Of a stretch of DNA of 64,000 bases, positions 52,285 through 59,544 are shown in pieces (within the stretch, counting starts at the first letter, position 1; each line of letters begins with the position of its first letter). The notes beneath the pieces were generated by a model. The model saw only the letters and a list, made by a program, of their open reading frames with translations, was not told the DNA's origin and searched no databases. The stretch spans positions 124,001 to 188,000 of the forward strand of contig NZ_JBIYSM020000001.1 in NCBI RefSeq assembly GCF_044759095.2. Direction: 5' to 3'. The position numbers and the translations under genes are program-made. The stretch comes from JBIYSM02 sp044759095 (GTDB lineage: Bacteria; Bacillota; Bacilli; Brevibacillales; Brevibacillaceae).

Positions 52285-53490
52285 ATGGAGTATTCATTTT
52301 CAAAAAATGTGGACGCATTAACCTCGTCGGCTGTTAGGGAAATCCTGAAGTTGACCCAGGGGAGCCAGGTGATCTCACTGGCAGGGGGATTGCCGGCCGA
52401 GGAGTTCTTCCCGATTGAGGCGATGCGGGATGCTTTTAATCGGGTGTTCGACGGAGGAAACAAATCGCTTCAATACGGGTTGACCGATGGCTATATACCG
52501 CTGCGGGAATGGATTGCGGCCCGCATGAAACAAAAGAACATGAACGTCGACCTTGCGAACATGATCCTGACCACCGGTTCGCAGCAGGCGGTTGACCTGT
52601 TATGCCAGGTATATCTGGACGAAGGCGATGTCGTCCTGGTGGAAAACCCCACCTATCTGGCGGCTCTGCAGTTGTTCCAGTTTCGGGGGATTCGGGCCGT
52701 GCCGGTAGAGGGTGACGCGGAGGGCATGGATCTGGACGACCTCGCAGCAAAAGTGAAGCAGTATCGACCGAAGATGGTCTATGTCGTACCGACGTTTGCC
52801 AATCCGACCGGCAAGGTGTGGAGCGTGGAGCGCCGACTCGGCCTTCTGCGGATCTGCCGTGAGAATCATGTGCTGATTCTGGAAGACGATCCGTATGGTG
52901 AGCTGCAGTTCGATTTGAGCGAAAGCTATCCGACCCTCTTTTCGTTGGATCAGCATCCCAACGGTTCAGCGGTGGTTTACACCAGCACGTTTTCCAAAAC
53001 CGTGGCGCCGGCGCTGCGAACGGGCTGGGCGATTGGCGACGCCCAGGTGATTCAGACGATGGTGAGGGCGAAGCAGGCTGTTGACCTGCACTCCAGCTCC
53101 ATCGACCAGATGGCGCTGTTTCAACTGTTGAACCACTTTGACCTGGATGCGCACATTGCGACCATTCGCGCAGCGTATCAGGAACGAATGCAGCTCATGG
53201 ACGATCTCCTGTCACGGCAGGGGTGGACCGATATCAAGTGGAACAAGCCAAAAGGCGGGATGTTCTTCTGGATGGAGCTGCCCGAAGGCGTCAAAGCCGA
53301 AGAGATGCTGGTGCGGGCCGTACAGGAAGGAGTTGCGTTCGTGCCGGGGAGTCCGTTCTACGCGGAACAACCGAAGGCAAACACGCTGCGCCTGAACTTT
53401 ACCCATACGAATCGGGAAAACATGATTCTCGCCATCGACCGCTTGTCCAAGGTCATTGGGGAGTTCTGCCAGAGTGTTGGGCAGCCATAA
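52285..53490 (+). CDS. PLP aminotransferase, 2-aminoadipate/aromatic type
   Basis: This 401-residue class I/II aminotransferase has the MocR/LysN-like plan: ISLAGGLPAEEFFP at the N-terminus, TTGSQQAVDLLCQVYLDEGD, VPTFANPTGKVW and the PLP lysine in YTSTFSKTVAPALRTGW. Homologues are annotated as 2-aminoadipate or general aromatic/branched-chain aminotransferases. An imperfect inverted repeat GGACTTAT/ATAAGTTC lies 20-70 bp upstream. GGGAGAGCGGGAG precedes the ATG. Confidence 0.85.
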   Translation: MEYSFSKNVDALTSSAVREILKLTQGSQVISLAGGLPAEEFFPIEAMRDAFNRVFDGGNKSLQYGLTDGYIPLREWIAARMKQKNMNVDLANMILTTGSQQAVDLLCQVYLDEGDVVLVENPTYLAALQLFQFRGIRAVPVEGDAEGMDLDDLAAKVKQYRPKMVYVVPTFANPTGKVWSVERRLGLLRICRENHVLILEDDPYGELQFDLSESYPTLFSLDQHPNGSAVVYTSTFSKTVAPALRTGWAIGDAQVIQTMVRAKQAVDLHSSSIDQMALFQLLNHFDLDAHIATIRAAYQERMQLMDDLLSRQGWTDIKWNKPKGGMFFWMELPEGVKAEEMLVRAVQEGVAFVPGSPFYAEQPKANTLRLNFTHTNRENMILAIDRLSKVIGEFCQSVGQP

Positions 53491-53497
53491 TGGAAAC

Positions 53498-53539
53498 AAA
53501 AAAGGCACTTACCGCTGCAGGTAAGTGCCATTCTTTTTT
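53498..53539 (+). terminator. Terminator of the aminotransferase gene
   Basis: AAAAAAGGCACTTAC and GTAAGTGCC pair around CGCTGCAG, followed by ATTCTTTTTT. R copy 7 begins 2 bp later. Confidence 0.9.
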
Positions 53540-53540
53540 A

Positions 53541-53621
53541 GTAGATAACAATACAGCCACTAGAAAAGTGTTCGGGGCCCCAGCCGACACCAGCGATAGC
53601 TTACGTCGGCTGGGTTATATT
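53541..53621 (+). repeat. R element, copy 7 (short form, 5' end eroded)
   Basis: The first about 20 bp are reduced to GTAGATAACA. The rest is intact: ATACAGCCACTAGAAAAGTG, GGGGCCCC, hairpin CCAGCCGAC/GTCGGCTGG and the tail TTATATTA. The tail overlaps the encapsulin stop codon. Confidence 0.82.
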
Positions 53622-54468
53622 ACGCTTCCGTTTCTTCCAGTGTGCAAATTGCGCTGGGCCGCTTGATCCGCAAAACGACGCATTCATAGACGCGGAACAG
53701 GCTGTTCATCTGTTCGTCGCCCAAAAACGCCGTGTCGAAATCCTCGGCAATCGCCAGATCCAGGTTGTGGCGACCGGTTGCCACCAGTACGCCGGACCGC
53801 CCTTTGATCGTCGGAGACTGGTAGACTCCGTCCGTAACCAGATTGCGGACATGCTCGATCTCCAACACATTGGTGCCTTTGTGTACGCGATGGAGCAGCG
53901 AATACAGCTCAGGAGAGACGACCAAAGCGTACGGACCGCTGTGACCCATTTTCAGCAGCTTGTTGCGAGCTTCCACAATGTCGGCAAAAGCGTTCCCTGA
54001 TTCCATCCAATCGCTTTTCAGATGAGTGAGGCGGCCTTTGACGTTCATCAGGCCCGGCAGGTCAAATTCCGGGGAACCATTGAAAATCAAATCGTCCTCC
54101 ATCAATGCGCAGCCTGCCGCCGCATTTGCCGCCGCACTCATATCCAGCGGCATGCCCAGCGTCCGGGCCTGGGAAATATCACGCCAGTAAAGCACAAAAT
54201 CCTTGTACAAGATCGGGATGGTCAGACTTACCCTGCGGCTCGGCTGAGTCAATTCCAGCGATTCACCGCGAAGGTTCAATCCGCCGAAGCGGGATTCGTC
54301 ATAAATATCGTTGGTAATCGTTTGAATTCCCTCGCCCAAAGGCCCGTAGATGTCGATAAAGCGTCGTCCTACGAGTTGACGGCGGGCCATTTCGATGACG
54401 GTCTCATCCAGTTGACTCCATTCCCCTTGGGAAAGAGGGGAGTCGGGAAATTTACGGAGCTTGTCCAT
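53620..54468 (-). CDS. Encapsulin shell protein (family 1)
   Basis: This 282-residue HK97-fold protein self-assembles into a hollow nanocompartment. Family 1 marks include LVGRRFIDIYGPLGEG, RFGGLNLRGE, FVLYWRDISQAR and DFDTAFLG near the C-terminus. Its partner, encoded 32 nt upstream, carries the docking peptide, so the two form one operon. ATG 54468 follows GGAGG at 8 nt; the TTG at 54483 has no ribosome site. The known larger IMEF shells store iron; the same is expected here. Confidence 0.93.
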   Translation of the reverse strand: MDKLRKFPDSPLSQGEWSQLDETVIEMARRQLVGRRFIDIYGPLGEGIQTITNDIYDESRFGGLNLRGESLELTQPSRRVSLTIPILYKDFVLYWRDISQARTLGMPLDMSAAANAAAGCALMEDDLIFNGSPEFDLPGLMNVKGRLTHLKSDWMESGNAFADIVEARNKLLKMGHSGPYALVVSPELYSLLHRVHKGTNVLEIEHVRNLVTDGVYQSPTIKGRSGVLVATGRHNLDLAIAEDFDTAFLGDEQMNSLFRVYECVVLRIKRPSAICTLEETEA

Positions 54469-54500
54469 TTCACGTTCCTCCAATCATCTCTGTGTATTGG

Positions 54501-55106
54501 TTACCGGTGTTTCAGACTACCGACGGTCAATCCCTTTTTTCCCGCAGGTTCAGCAGAGGAGGGGAACATCTGCGGTTCAGCCGCAGGAGCGGACTCCTTG
54601 GAGGCCGATACCTTCAAATGGTCAACTTGATGGATCTCGTGGCCCTCGTCATGGTCGGTCAGATTGGCGTGATATACATCGGAAAATCTTTCGCTCAGCG
54701 TCGCCATGATTTCCTTGACGCGCAGATAGTCGTTCTGCGTTGCTTCACGCATGCGGTTCAGCAGCTGCCGCGTCTCTTCGTCCTGAAACTCGTACAAGGA
54801 GAGCTCCAGATGCTCCCGAAAATTGTGCAGTCCAAAACGCTCCAGATTAATGTCTGACAACAGACGGGAAAGTTCGCGGTCGCTCAGCTGTTCCGCCTTT
54901 TTATCCTCTGTCAGAGAGCCGAGGTAGGGGATGAGCTCGTTCAGTCGGCCGAGTCGCTGTTCCTCTTCTTCCAGAATGTGATGGTAGTACAGTTTGGAAT
55001 GTTCATCCTGGGCGGAATCAATAATGGGTTGGATAATTCCCATGAACCGAGTGATAAATCCTTTGGTTTGATTAAAAATGGTGTAAAGCTGAGACATTTC
55101 CTGCAC
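54501..55106 (-). CDS. IMEF encapsulin cargo (iron-mineralizing, ferritin-like)
   Basis: This protein fits the iron-mineralizing encapsulin-associated Firmicute cargo type. The helical core includes EDEHSKLYYHHILEEEEQRLGRLNELIPYLG-like acidic helices with His and Glu suitable for a ferroxidase. A flexible Ala/Pro/Ser-rich linker follows. The C-terminus KKGLTVGSLKHR matches the LTVGSL docking peptide that binds the shell interior. The start is probably GTG 55106, 10 nt after AGGAGG; ATG 55097 is the alternative. It has about 201 residues. Confidence 0.9.
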   Translation of the reverse strand: MQEMSQLYTIFNQTKGFITRFMGIIQPIIDSAQDEHSKLYYHHILEEEEQRLGRLNELIPYLGSLTEDKKAEQLSDRELSRLLSDINLERFGLHNFREHLELSLYEFQDEETRQLLNRMREATQNDYLRVKEIMATLSERFSDVYHANLTDHDEGHEIHQVDHLKVSASKESAPAAEPQMFPSSAEPAGKKGLTVGSLKHR

Positions 55107-55142
55107 CCGAACTCCACCTCCTCGTAAAAGAATGTATCTTAT

Positions 55143-55172
55143 ATTATACCGTTGGAAAAATACACCGGGCAA
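55143..55172 (-). promoter_or_regulatory. Promoter of the encapsulin operon
   Basis: On the minus strand TTGCCC (55172-55167) and TATAAT (55148-55143) are 18 bp apart, about 35 bp before the cargo start codon. No Fur box overlaps it; the nearest lies 80 bp upstream. Confidence 0.6.
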
Positions 55173-55230
55173 GAAATATGTAAGTCTCTTCGTAGTTTGT
55201 GTCGTTGAGAAAAAGTTATCATGGGGAGTA

Positions 55231-55287
55231 TTGTCAAAACCAAATGGGAATGATAATATTTATCAATAAGAGTGATATTCATTATCA
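55231..55287 (+). promoter_or_regulatory. Promoter with two Fur-box-like sites before DUF2325 gene
   Basis: TTGTCA (55231-55236) and TAATAT (55254-55259) are 17 bp apart. TGATAATATTTATCA (55251-55265) overlaps the -10 box. TGATATTCATTATCA (55273-55287) differs from the 7-1-7 Fur motif TGATAATNATTATCA at one position. Both lie in the divergent region between the encapsulin operon and the DUF2325 gene. Confidence 0.75.
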
Positions 55288-55339
55288 ATTGCTGAAAAAA
55301 ATATACACCAGAAAAATCAGTGCAAGGAGGTATTTTTAT

Positions 55340-55621
55340 ATGTCAGCCATTCTCGTTATCGGTGGAGATCGTCTCGGCAACATCGTCGACTTGTTGCAGG
55401 AGCGGGGATTTGAGGAAATTCACCACGTGACCGGTCGGAAAAGTTCGCAAACGGGTGTGAAAATCCCCACCAGTGTCGATATGATTCTCGTTCTGACCGA
55501 CTTCGTCAACCACAATTTGGCGAAAACCGTAAAAAGCCAGGCAAAGGAACGTTCTCTTCCCATTCTTTTCTGCAAGCGTTCATGTGCGGCCATAGCCAAG
55601 GCGTTTCGTCACAGTGCGTAA
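55340..55621 (+). CDS. DUF2325 family protein
   Basis: This 93-residue protein starts SAILVIGGDRLGNIVDLLQERGF and ends with a Cys-containing segment (LPILFCKRSCAAI), the usual DUF2325 pattern, a Rossmann-like single domain of unknown role. It follows AAGGAGG at 9 nt. Fur-box-like sites in its promoter and divergence from the encapsulin operon suggest a part in iron handling; this is inference. Confidence 0.82.
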   Translation: MSAILVIGGDRLGNIVDLLQERGFEEIHHVTGRKSSQTGVKIPTSVDMILVLTDFVNHNLAKTVKSQAKERSLPILFCKRSCAAIAKAFRHSA

Positions 55622-55684
55622 ATCATACATAACGTCGGTTGAGGGCAGACTACAAACGAGTCCCACTCCACGGAGGAATGCCAA

Positions 55685-55831
55685 GTGAAAAAAAATCAGC
55701 TTGATGAACTTCCGATTGCGGCATTGACGGATGAACAGCTGAATCGCCTCAAGCAAGCGGAAGAGCAGTTAAACCGTGAAGGCAGCGAGGTATATCTGAT
55801 TGCCTTTGAAAAACAAGCCCCGTCCCAATAG
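55685..55831 (+). CDS. Small unknown protein, 48 aa
   Basis: GTG 55685, 8 nt after ACGGAGG, opens a frame reading KKNQLDELPIAALTDEQ and later EEQLNREGSEVYLIAFEKQ. It is highly helical and charged, and the stop lies within the 5' arm of a terminator. Spacing of 60 nt after DUF2325 suggests cotranscription under the same Fur-type promoter. I do not recognise it. Confidence 0.65.
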   Translation: MKKNQLDELPIAALTDEQLNRLKQAEEQLNREGSEVYLIAFEKQAPSQ

Positions 55832-55848
55832 ACGGGGGTATTTTTTTG
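55818..55848 (+). terminator. Terminator of the DUF2325 transcript
   Basis: CCCCGTC-CCAATA-GACGGGG is followed by GTATTTTTTT. A second hairpin AAGCT-CGACGGA-AGCTT with T-run at 55866-55880 can serve the convergent protease gene. Confidence 0.85.
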
Positions 55849-55874
55849 GAGAGGAAAGCTCGACGGAAGCTTTT

Positions 55875-56591
55875 TTATTTGAAGACGAATTTCTCCAGCT
55901 GCTGTTTGAGCGCGTCAATGCCGATCGCAAAGCCGAGGCATTGACTGGATTGAATAATAAAGGCGTTGAGACCGACCACTTCCCCGTTCAAATTAATCAG
56001 CGGGCCGCCGCTGTTGCCCGGATTGATTGCGGCATCCGTCTGAAAAATCTCCTCGTACGTCCTTCTCGCCACCTGCAGACGACGATTTTTCGCACTGATA
56101 ATTCCGGCAGTGACGGAGTTTTCCAAACCAAGCGGCGAACCGATGCTGATTACCCATTCGCCCACTTTGGTCTCGGACGATCTTCCCAAGGGCAGCGGTT
56201 GAAGCTTGAAATCGGTGTCTATCTTGATGACAGCATAATCCCGTTTGGGGTCACTCAGCACTCGCTTGGCTTCGAATACGCGGCCGTTGCACAGTTTCAC
56301 GAGAATCGTCTTGGATTTGCCGACGACGTGTTCGCTGGTCAGGATGTACCCTTTGGGATGAAAGATAAATCCTGAGCCAAAGCTTCGCTCCGTCGGCAGC
56401 GGAATCTCTTGGGAGATCAAGCTGCGAATCAACTGGTCGATATTATGGGAATGAGGTGTATCTTCGGTGACGATGGAGACGACGCCATCCTTGACGCGCT
56501 CCACGATCGGGACAAAGAAGTTGAACGGGTGAAGACTGCTGCTCACAGGGTATTTATTTTTTGTGTAACTGGACCATTTTCTACTTTTCAC
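55875..56591 (-). CDS. Cytosolic HtrA-like serine protease without PDZ
   Basis: This 238-residue protein is a trypsin-like (S1C) protease with the full triad: His88 in TSEHVV, Asp118 in KRDYAVIK and Ser194 in GNSGGPL. It has no signal peptide, membrane anchor or PDZ domain, unlike HtrA/DegP. It therefore probably acts inside the cell or the sporangium; a regulatory partner is not visible. GTG 56591 is 6 nt after GGGAG, and a TTG one codon upstream is the alternative. Confidence 0.85.
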   Translation of the reverse strand: MKSRKWSSYTKNKYPVSSSLHPFNFFVPIVERVKDGVVSIVTEDTPHSHNIDQLIRSLISQEIPLPTERSFGSGFIFHPKGYILTSEHVVGKSKTILVKLCNGRVFEAKRVLSDPKRDYAVIKIDTDFKLQPLPLGRSSETKVGEWVISIGSPLGLENSVTAGIISAKNRRLQVARRTYEEIFQTDAAINPGNSGGPLINLNGEVVGLNAFIIQSSQCLGFAIGIDALKQQLEKFVFK

Positions 56592-56677
56592 CAATCTCTC
56601 CCCCTACAGCAGATAGGTATGTATCATTCTATGGCAGCGTCGGAGGGAAGGGACGCCCAAATTCTTAGACTGTTTTA

Positions 56678-56700
56678 ATATCAATATTTTTGATTGATAT
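56678..56700. promoter_or_regulatory. Palindrome upstream of the PadR gene, candidate operator
   Basis: ATATCAAT and ATTGATAT are perfect inverted arms around ATTTTTG, 120 bp before the PadR start. Such AT-rich palindromes are typical PadR self-binding sites. Confidence 0.5.
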
Positions 56701-56821
56701 AATAAAGAAATCACATTGGTATCCACATGCATTTCCACTTATAATGACGAAAGAGCCGAAATATTTTTTCAGATAAAGAGACAACTGGGCGAAATGATTT
56801 GTAATGGAGGAGCATAGAGAG

Positions 56822-57355
56822 ATGGATGTCAAAACGATCATACTCGGTTTCTTGAGCTATGGTGAAATGAGTGGATACGATATCAAGCAGGCTTTTTCCA
56901 ACAGCATCGGCTTCTTTTACGATGCCAGCTTTGGAGCGATCTATCCCGCGCTCCGCAAGCTCGAGGAAGAAGGTTACGTCACCAAACAGGAAATTATCCA
57001 GTCCGGAAAGCCCAATAAAATTTTGTATAAAATTACCGATGCAGGCCGTCAGCTGTTCCATCAGGAAATTCAAACCCCTATTTTGCCGCCGGTGCTTCGT
57101 TCCGACATGCTGGTGAAAATCTTCTTTGGCAGCAGTCGTACGCCTGAGGAACAAAAGGCGCTGCTGAATGCTTGTCTGGAAACACAGCGAAGAATGCTGA
57201 CCCACAGCAAGGATTCCTTGCAAAAACTGGGGGATGGATTTGACCAATACCAACGGTTTTGCTGGGAATATACCATACACCACCTGGAAACCACGATCTC
57301 TTTTTTGGAGCAAAAAATACCGGGGCTTCTCGAGCAGCACGCTTGTACGCTGTAA
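56822..57355 (+). CDS. PadR-family transcriptional regulator
   Basis: This 177-residue regulator has the PadR winged helix (ILGFLSYGEMSGYDIKQAF, GAIYPALRKLEEEGYVTKQ) and the C-terminal dimerization helices of the Vir-type long branch. It usually represses a transporter or detoxification gene; no such gene is adjacent, so the target may be elsewhere. ATG 56822 follows GGAGGAG. R copy 8 lies in the reverse orientation behind it. Confidence 0.88.
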   Translation: MDVKTIILGFLSYGEMSGYDIKQAFSNSIGFFYDASFGAIYPALRKLEEEGYVTKQEIIQSGKPNKILYKITDAGRQLFHQEIQTPILPPVLRSDMLVKIFFGSSRTPEEQKALLNACLETQRRMLTHSKDSLQKLGDGFDQYQRFCWEYTIHHLETTISFLEQKIPGLLEQHACTL

Positions 57356-57417
57356 CATGCCTGCCGGACTGTCGCTTCCGCTGCGCCGCCGGTGAGCGAT
57401 CACGCTGTCTGCAAATC

Positions 57418-57567
57418 ATAAGAAAACCCACCCGGCATTAGCTATCCTCAACCCACTCGGCGGTAGCTATCGCTGAGCCGAGTGGGGTCCCTTTCTTCGC
57501 CGGGCGGGGCCCCGACCCCTTTTCTAGCGGCTGTATGGGATGTCCAAATTTATAAATTCTTATACAC
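57418..57567 (-). repeat. R element, copy 8 (long form, reverse orientation)
   Basis: Read on the minus strand it starts GTGTATAAGAATTTATAAAT, followed by CCCATACAGCCGCTAG and GGGGCCCCGCCCGGCG. The inner hairpin CCACTCGGC/GCCGAGTGG, the tandem GATAGCT units and the TTTTCTTAT end come next. It is the most complete long copy. It starts one base behind the T-run of the M29 peptidase terminator. Confidence 0.88.
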
Positions 57568-57606
57568 TAAAAAAGCGAAAAGACGTCTTCGTCTTTTCGC
57601 TTTTTT
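57568..57606 (-). terminator. Terminator of the M29 aminopeptidase gene
   Basis: A nearly perfect 18-bp palindrome, AAAAAAGCGAAAAGACG and CGTCTTTTCGCTTTTTT, works on both strands. Confidence 0.92.
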
Positions 57607-57611
57607 CGCTG

Positions 57612-58724
57612 CTACTTCAGGTTTTCCGGATTGAGACATTCTAGTTCGGGAACGACAAAACGGCCGTCTTTTCGGATCAGGCGGTCGTCGAAGTAGATTT
57701 CCCCGCCGCCCCACTCCGGACGCTGGATGCAGACCAGATCCCAGTGAATGGAGGATTTGTTGCCATTGAACGCTTCATCATAAGCCTGGCCAGGTGTGAA
57801 ATGGAAGCTGCCGTCAATCTTCTCGTCAAACAGGATGTCCTTCATCGGGTTTTGGATGAACGGATTGACGCCGATCGCAAATTCACCAATGTAGCGGGCG
57901 CCTTCATCCGTATCAAACACATCGTTGATGCGGGCGGTATCGTTGGCGGTAGCTTCCACAATTTTCCCGTCCTTGAAGGTCAGCTTGATATTGTCGAAGG
58001 TAAAGCCTTGATACGGAGACGGCGTGTTGTAGCTCAGGACGCCGTTGACCGAATCCTTCACCGGAGCGGTAAAGACCTCTCCGTCCGGAATGTTGTTTTC
58101 GCCGGCGCACTTGATGGCTGGGATCCCTTTGATGGAGAACGAAAGATCGGTTCCTGGGCCTGTGATGCGTACCTGGTCGGTTGCTTGCATCAGCTCCACC
58201 AGGTTGTCCATTGCTTTGGACATTTTGCTGTAATCGAGGGTGCACACCTTGAAGTAGAAGTCTTCGAAGGCCTCCGTGCTCATGTTGGCAAGCTGAGCCA
58301 TGGACGCGTTGGGGTAACGCAAAACGACCCATTTGGTTTCGGGGACGCGCACGTCCAGTACGGGCCGCTGCAGCAGCGTAGAGTGCAGCTTCATCTTGTC
58401 TCCGGGGACATCTGCGTATTCATTGATGTTATCGCCGCCGCGAATGCCGATATAGCAGTCCATCTTTTTCATGAAGGAAACGTCTGCTTCCCTCATGACA
58501 GCCAGCTGCTCTTCCTTGAAGCCGAGCATCAGCTCCCGCTGAACTAGCGGGTTAATCAATTGAACATAGGGATTGCCTCCTGCCTCGTACACCTTGGGGA
58601 TCACGGCACGAACCAGATCGGTTACTTCTCCTATCGCGTAAATCAGGACGTTTTCGTTCGCTTGCACGCGCGTGGAGTAATTGACCAGCACGTCAGCCAG
58701 TTTTTCTAATCGGGGATCTTTCAT
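57612..58724 (-). CDS. M29 family aminopeptidase (AmpS/PepS-like)
   Basis: This 370-residue metallo-aminopeptidase of family M29 has the marks MDCYIGIRGGDNINEY, ITGPGTDLSFSIKG, CAGENNIPDGEVFTAPV (metal ligand Glu) and GEFAIGVNPFI, with C-terminal SIHWDLVC (His ligand). It should release N-terminal residues from cytosolic peptides. The gene stands alone between R copy 8 and the spore peptide gene. Confidence 0.9.
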   Translation of the reverse strand: MKDPRLEKLADVLVNYSTRVQANENVLIYAIGEVTDLVRAVIPKVYEAGGNPYVQLINPLVQRELMLGFKEEQLAVMREADVSFMKKMDCYIGIRGGDNINEYADVPGDKMKLHSTLLQRPVLDVRVPETKWVVLRYPNASMAQLANMSTEAFEDFYFKVCTLDYSKMSKAMDNLVELMQATDQVRITGPGTDLSFSIKGIPAIKCAGENNIPDGEVFTAPVKDSVNGVLSYNTPSPYQGFTFDNIKLTFKDGKIVEATANDTARINDVFDTDEGARYIGEFAIGVNPFIQNPMKDILFDEKIDGSFHFTPGQAYDEAFNGNKSSIHWDLVCIQRPEWGGGEIYFDDRLIRKDGRFVVPELECLNPENLK

Positions 58725-58779
58725 GGATGCTTATGTACCTCGCTTTCGTCGATTCCTTCCTATTTTACACAGAAAAAAG

Positions 58780-58812
58780 AAAAAAAAGCTACCCGGGGAC
58801 ACAAGGGTAGCC
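58780..58812 (-). terminator. Terminator of the YjcZ-type gene
   Basis: On the minus strand GGCTACCC and GGGTAGC pair around TTGTGTCCCC-type loop, followed by eight T. Confidence 0.8.
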
Positions 58813-58880
58813 GTGCGGCAGAACGCGCAACAGGATTCGGTGTTAATATATATGCGTGCACTCCTTAAAATGTTAGCTTA

Positions 58881-58982
58881 TCAATGATTATTTTCACACG
58901 CACAAGCTACGATGACCAGCAGGATAAACAGGATCAATACAAGTGTAAAATCGTCGAAGTCACCGTTAAAGATGCTGCTCAT
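58881..58982 (-). CDS. YjcZ-family sporulation peptide, 33 aa
   Basis: The peptide begins MSSIFNGDFDDFTLVLILF and ends ILLVIVACACENNH: a short polar start and a single membrane helix, the pattern of YjcZ/YhcZ-type peptides of spore-formers. ATG at 58982 is 10 nt after GGAGG on the minus strand. It is transcribed alone and ends at a clear terminator. Confidence 0.75.
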   Translation of the reverse strand: MSSIFNGDFDDFTLVLILFILLVIVACACENNH

Positions 58983-59129
58983 GAATGAACATCCTCCTTC
59001 GTTATTTAAGCCTCTTGTGCTTACATCCATAACATATGGGTTTTCGCACAGGGGCGTAACGGCATATGCCTATTTTTCAAATGTTTATTATTCAGAAAAT
59101 CAGGAAAAGCTAGAGGATACAAGAAGACT

Positions 59130-59390
59130 ATGGCAAAACGAAAGGACGGCAATTATATGCGCAGAGCGATTTCCGCATCGCAGCATCAATTTCTCTCCAT
59201 TACCATCAACGTCGGGGAAGACTTTAAGTCCATTGCCTGGAAGGCGCAATACGACATGGATTTTAATACGGAATGTCTGTTTTGCTTTTCCGAACGGATT
59301 ACCGGATACCGCGTGGAAGACGAACGAGGGCAAACCGGTAAAGTGGCGGTCTGTCCGCATTGCGAGAAGGTAAACGCGATTTACGCCTGA
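59130..59390 (+). CDS. Small zinc-ribbon-like protein, 86 aa
   Basis: This unknown protein has two Cys pairs, CLFC near residue 49 and CPHC near residue 75, a likely zinc ribbon. The basic N-terminus (AKRKDGNYMRRA) could contact nucleic acid. AGAGGA lies upstream of the ATG. A terminator follows. I cannot assign a family. Confidence 0.65.
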   Translation: MAKRKDGNYMRRAISASQHQFLSITINVGEDFKSIAWKAQYDMDFNTECLFCFSERITGYRVEDERGQTGKVAVCPHCEKVNAIYA

Positions 59391-59401
59391 TGAAGGCAGA
59401 A

Positions 59402-59438
59402 AGAGCCCCGCCCAGACTTTTTCGGGCGGGCTTTTTGC
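59402..59438 (+). terminator. Terminator of the zinc-ribbon gene
   Basis: GCCCCGCCC and GGGCGGGC pair around AGACTTTTTC and are followed by TTTTT. Confidence 0.8.
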
Positions 59439-59544
59439 ATGGAATGGAACTGTATCCACCATGTACCACCTCACGGCAAGCAGGAGTGAAACAGGTTGGC
59501 GCGAATATAAGTAGGGGTATACATAGTGGATAAGAGGTGAACTC

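Noticed and set aside
1..57567. R elements as CRISPR repeats, rho-type sites or REP/BIME sequences
   Set aside because: Copies are 2-25 kb apart, lack spacer regularity, and contain a long non-palindromic 5' block, which does not fit these classes.
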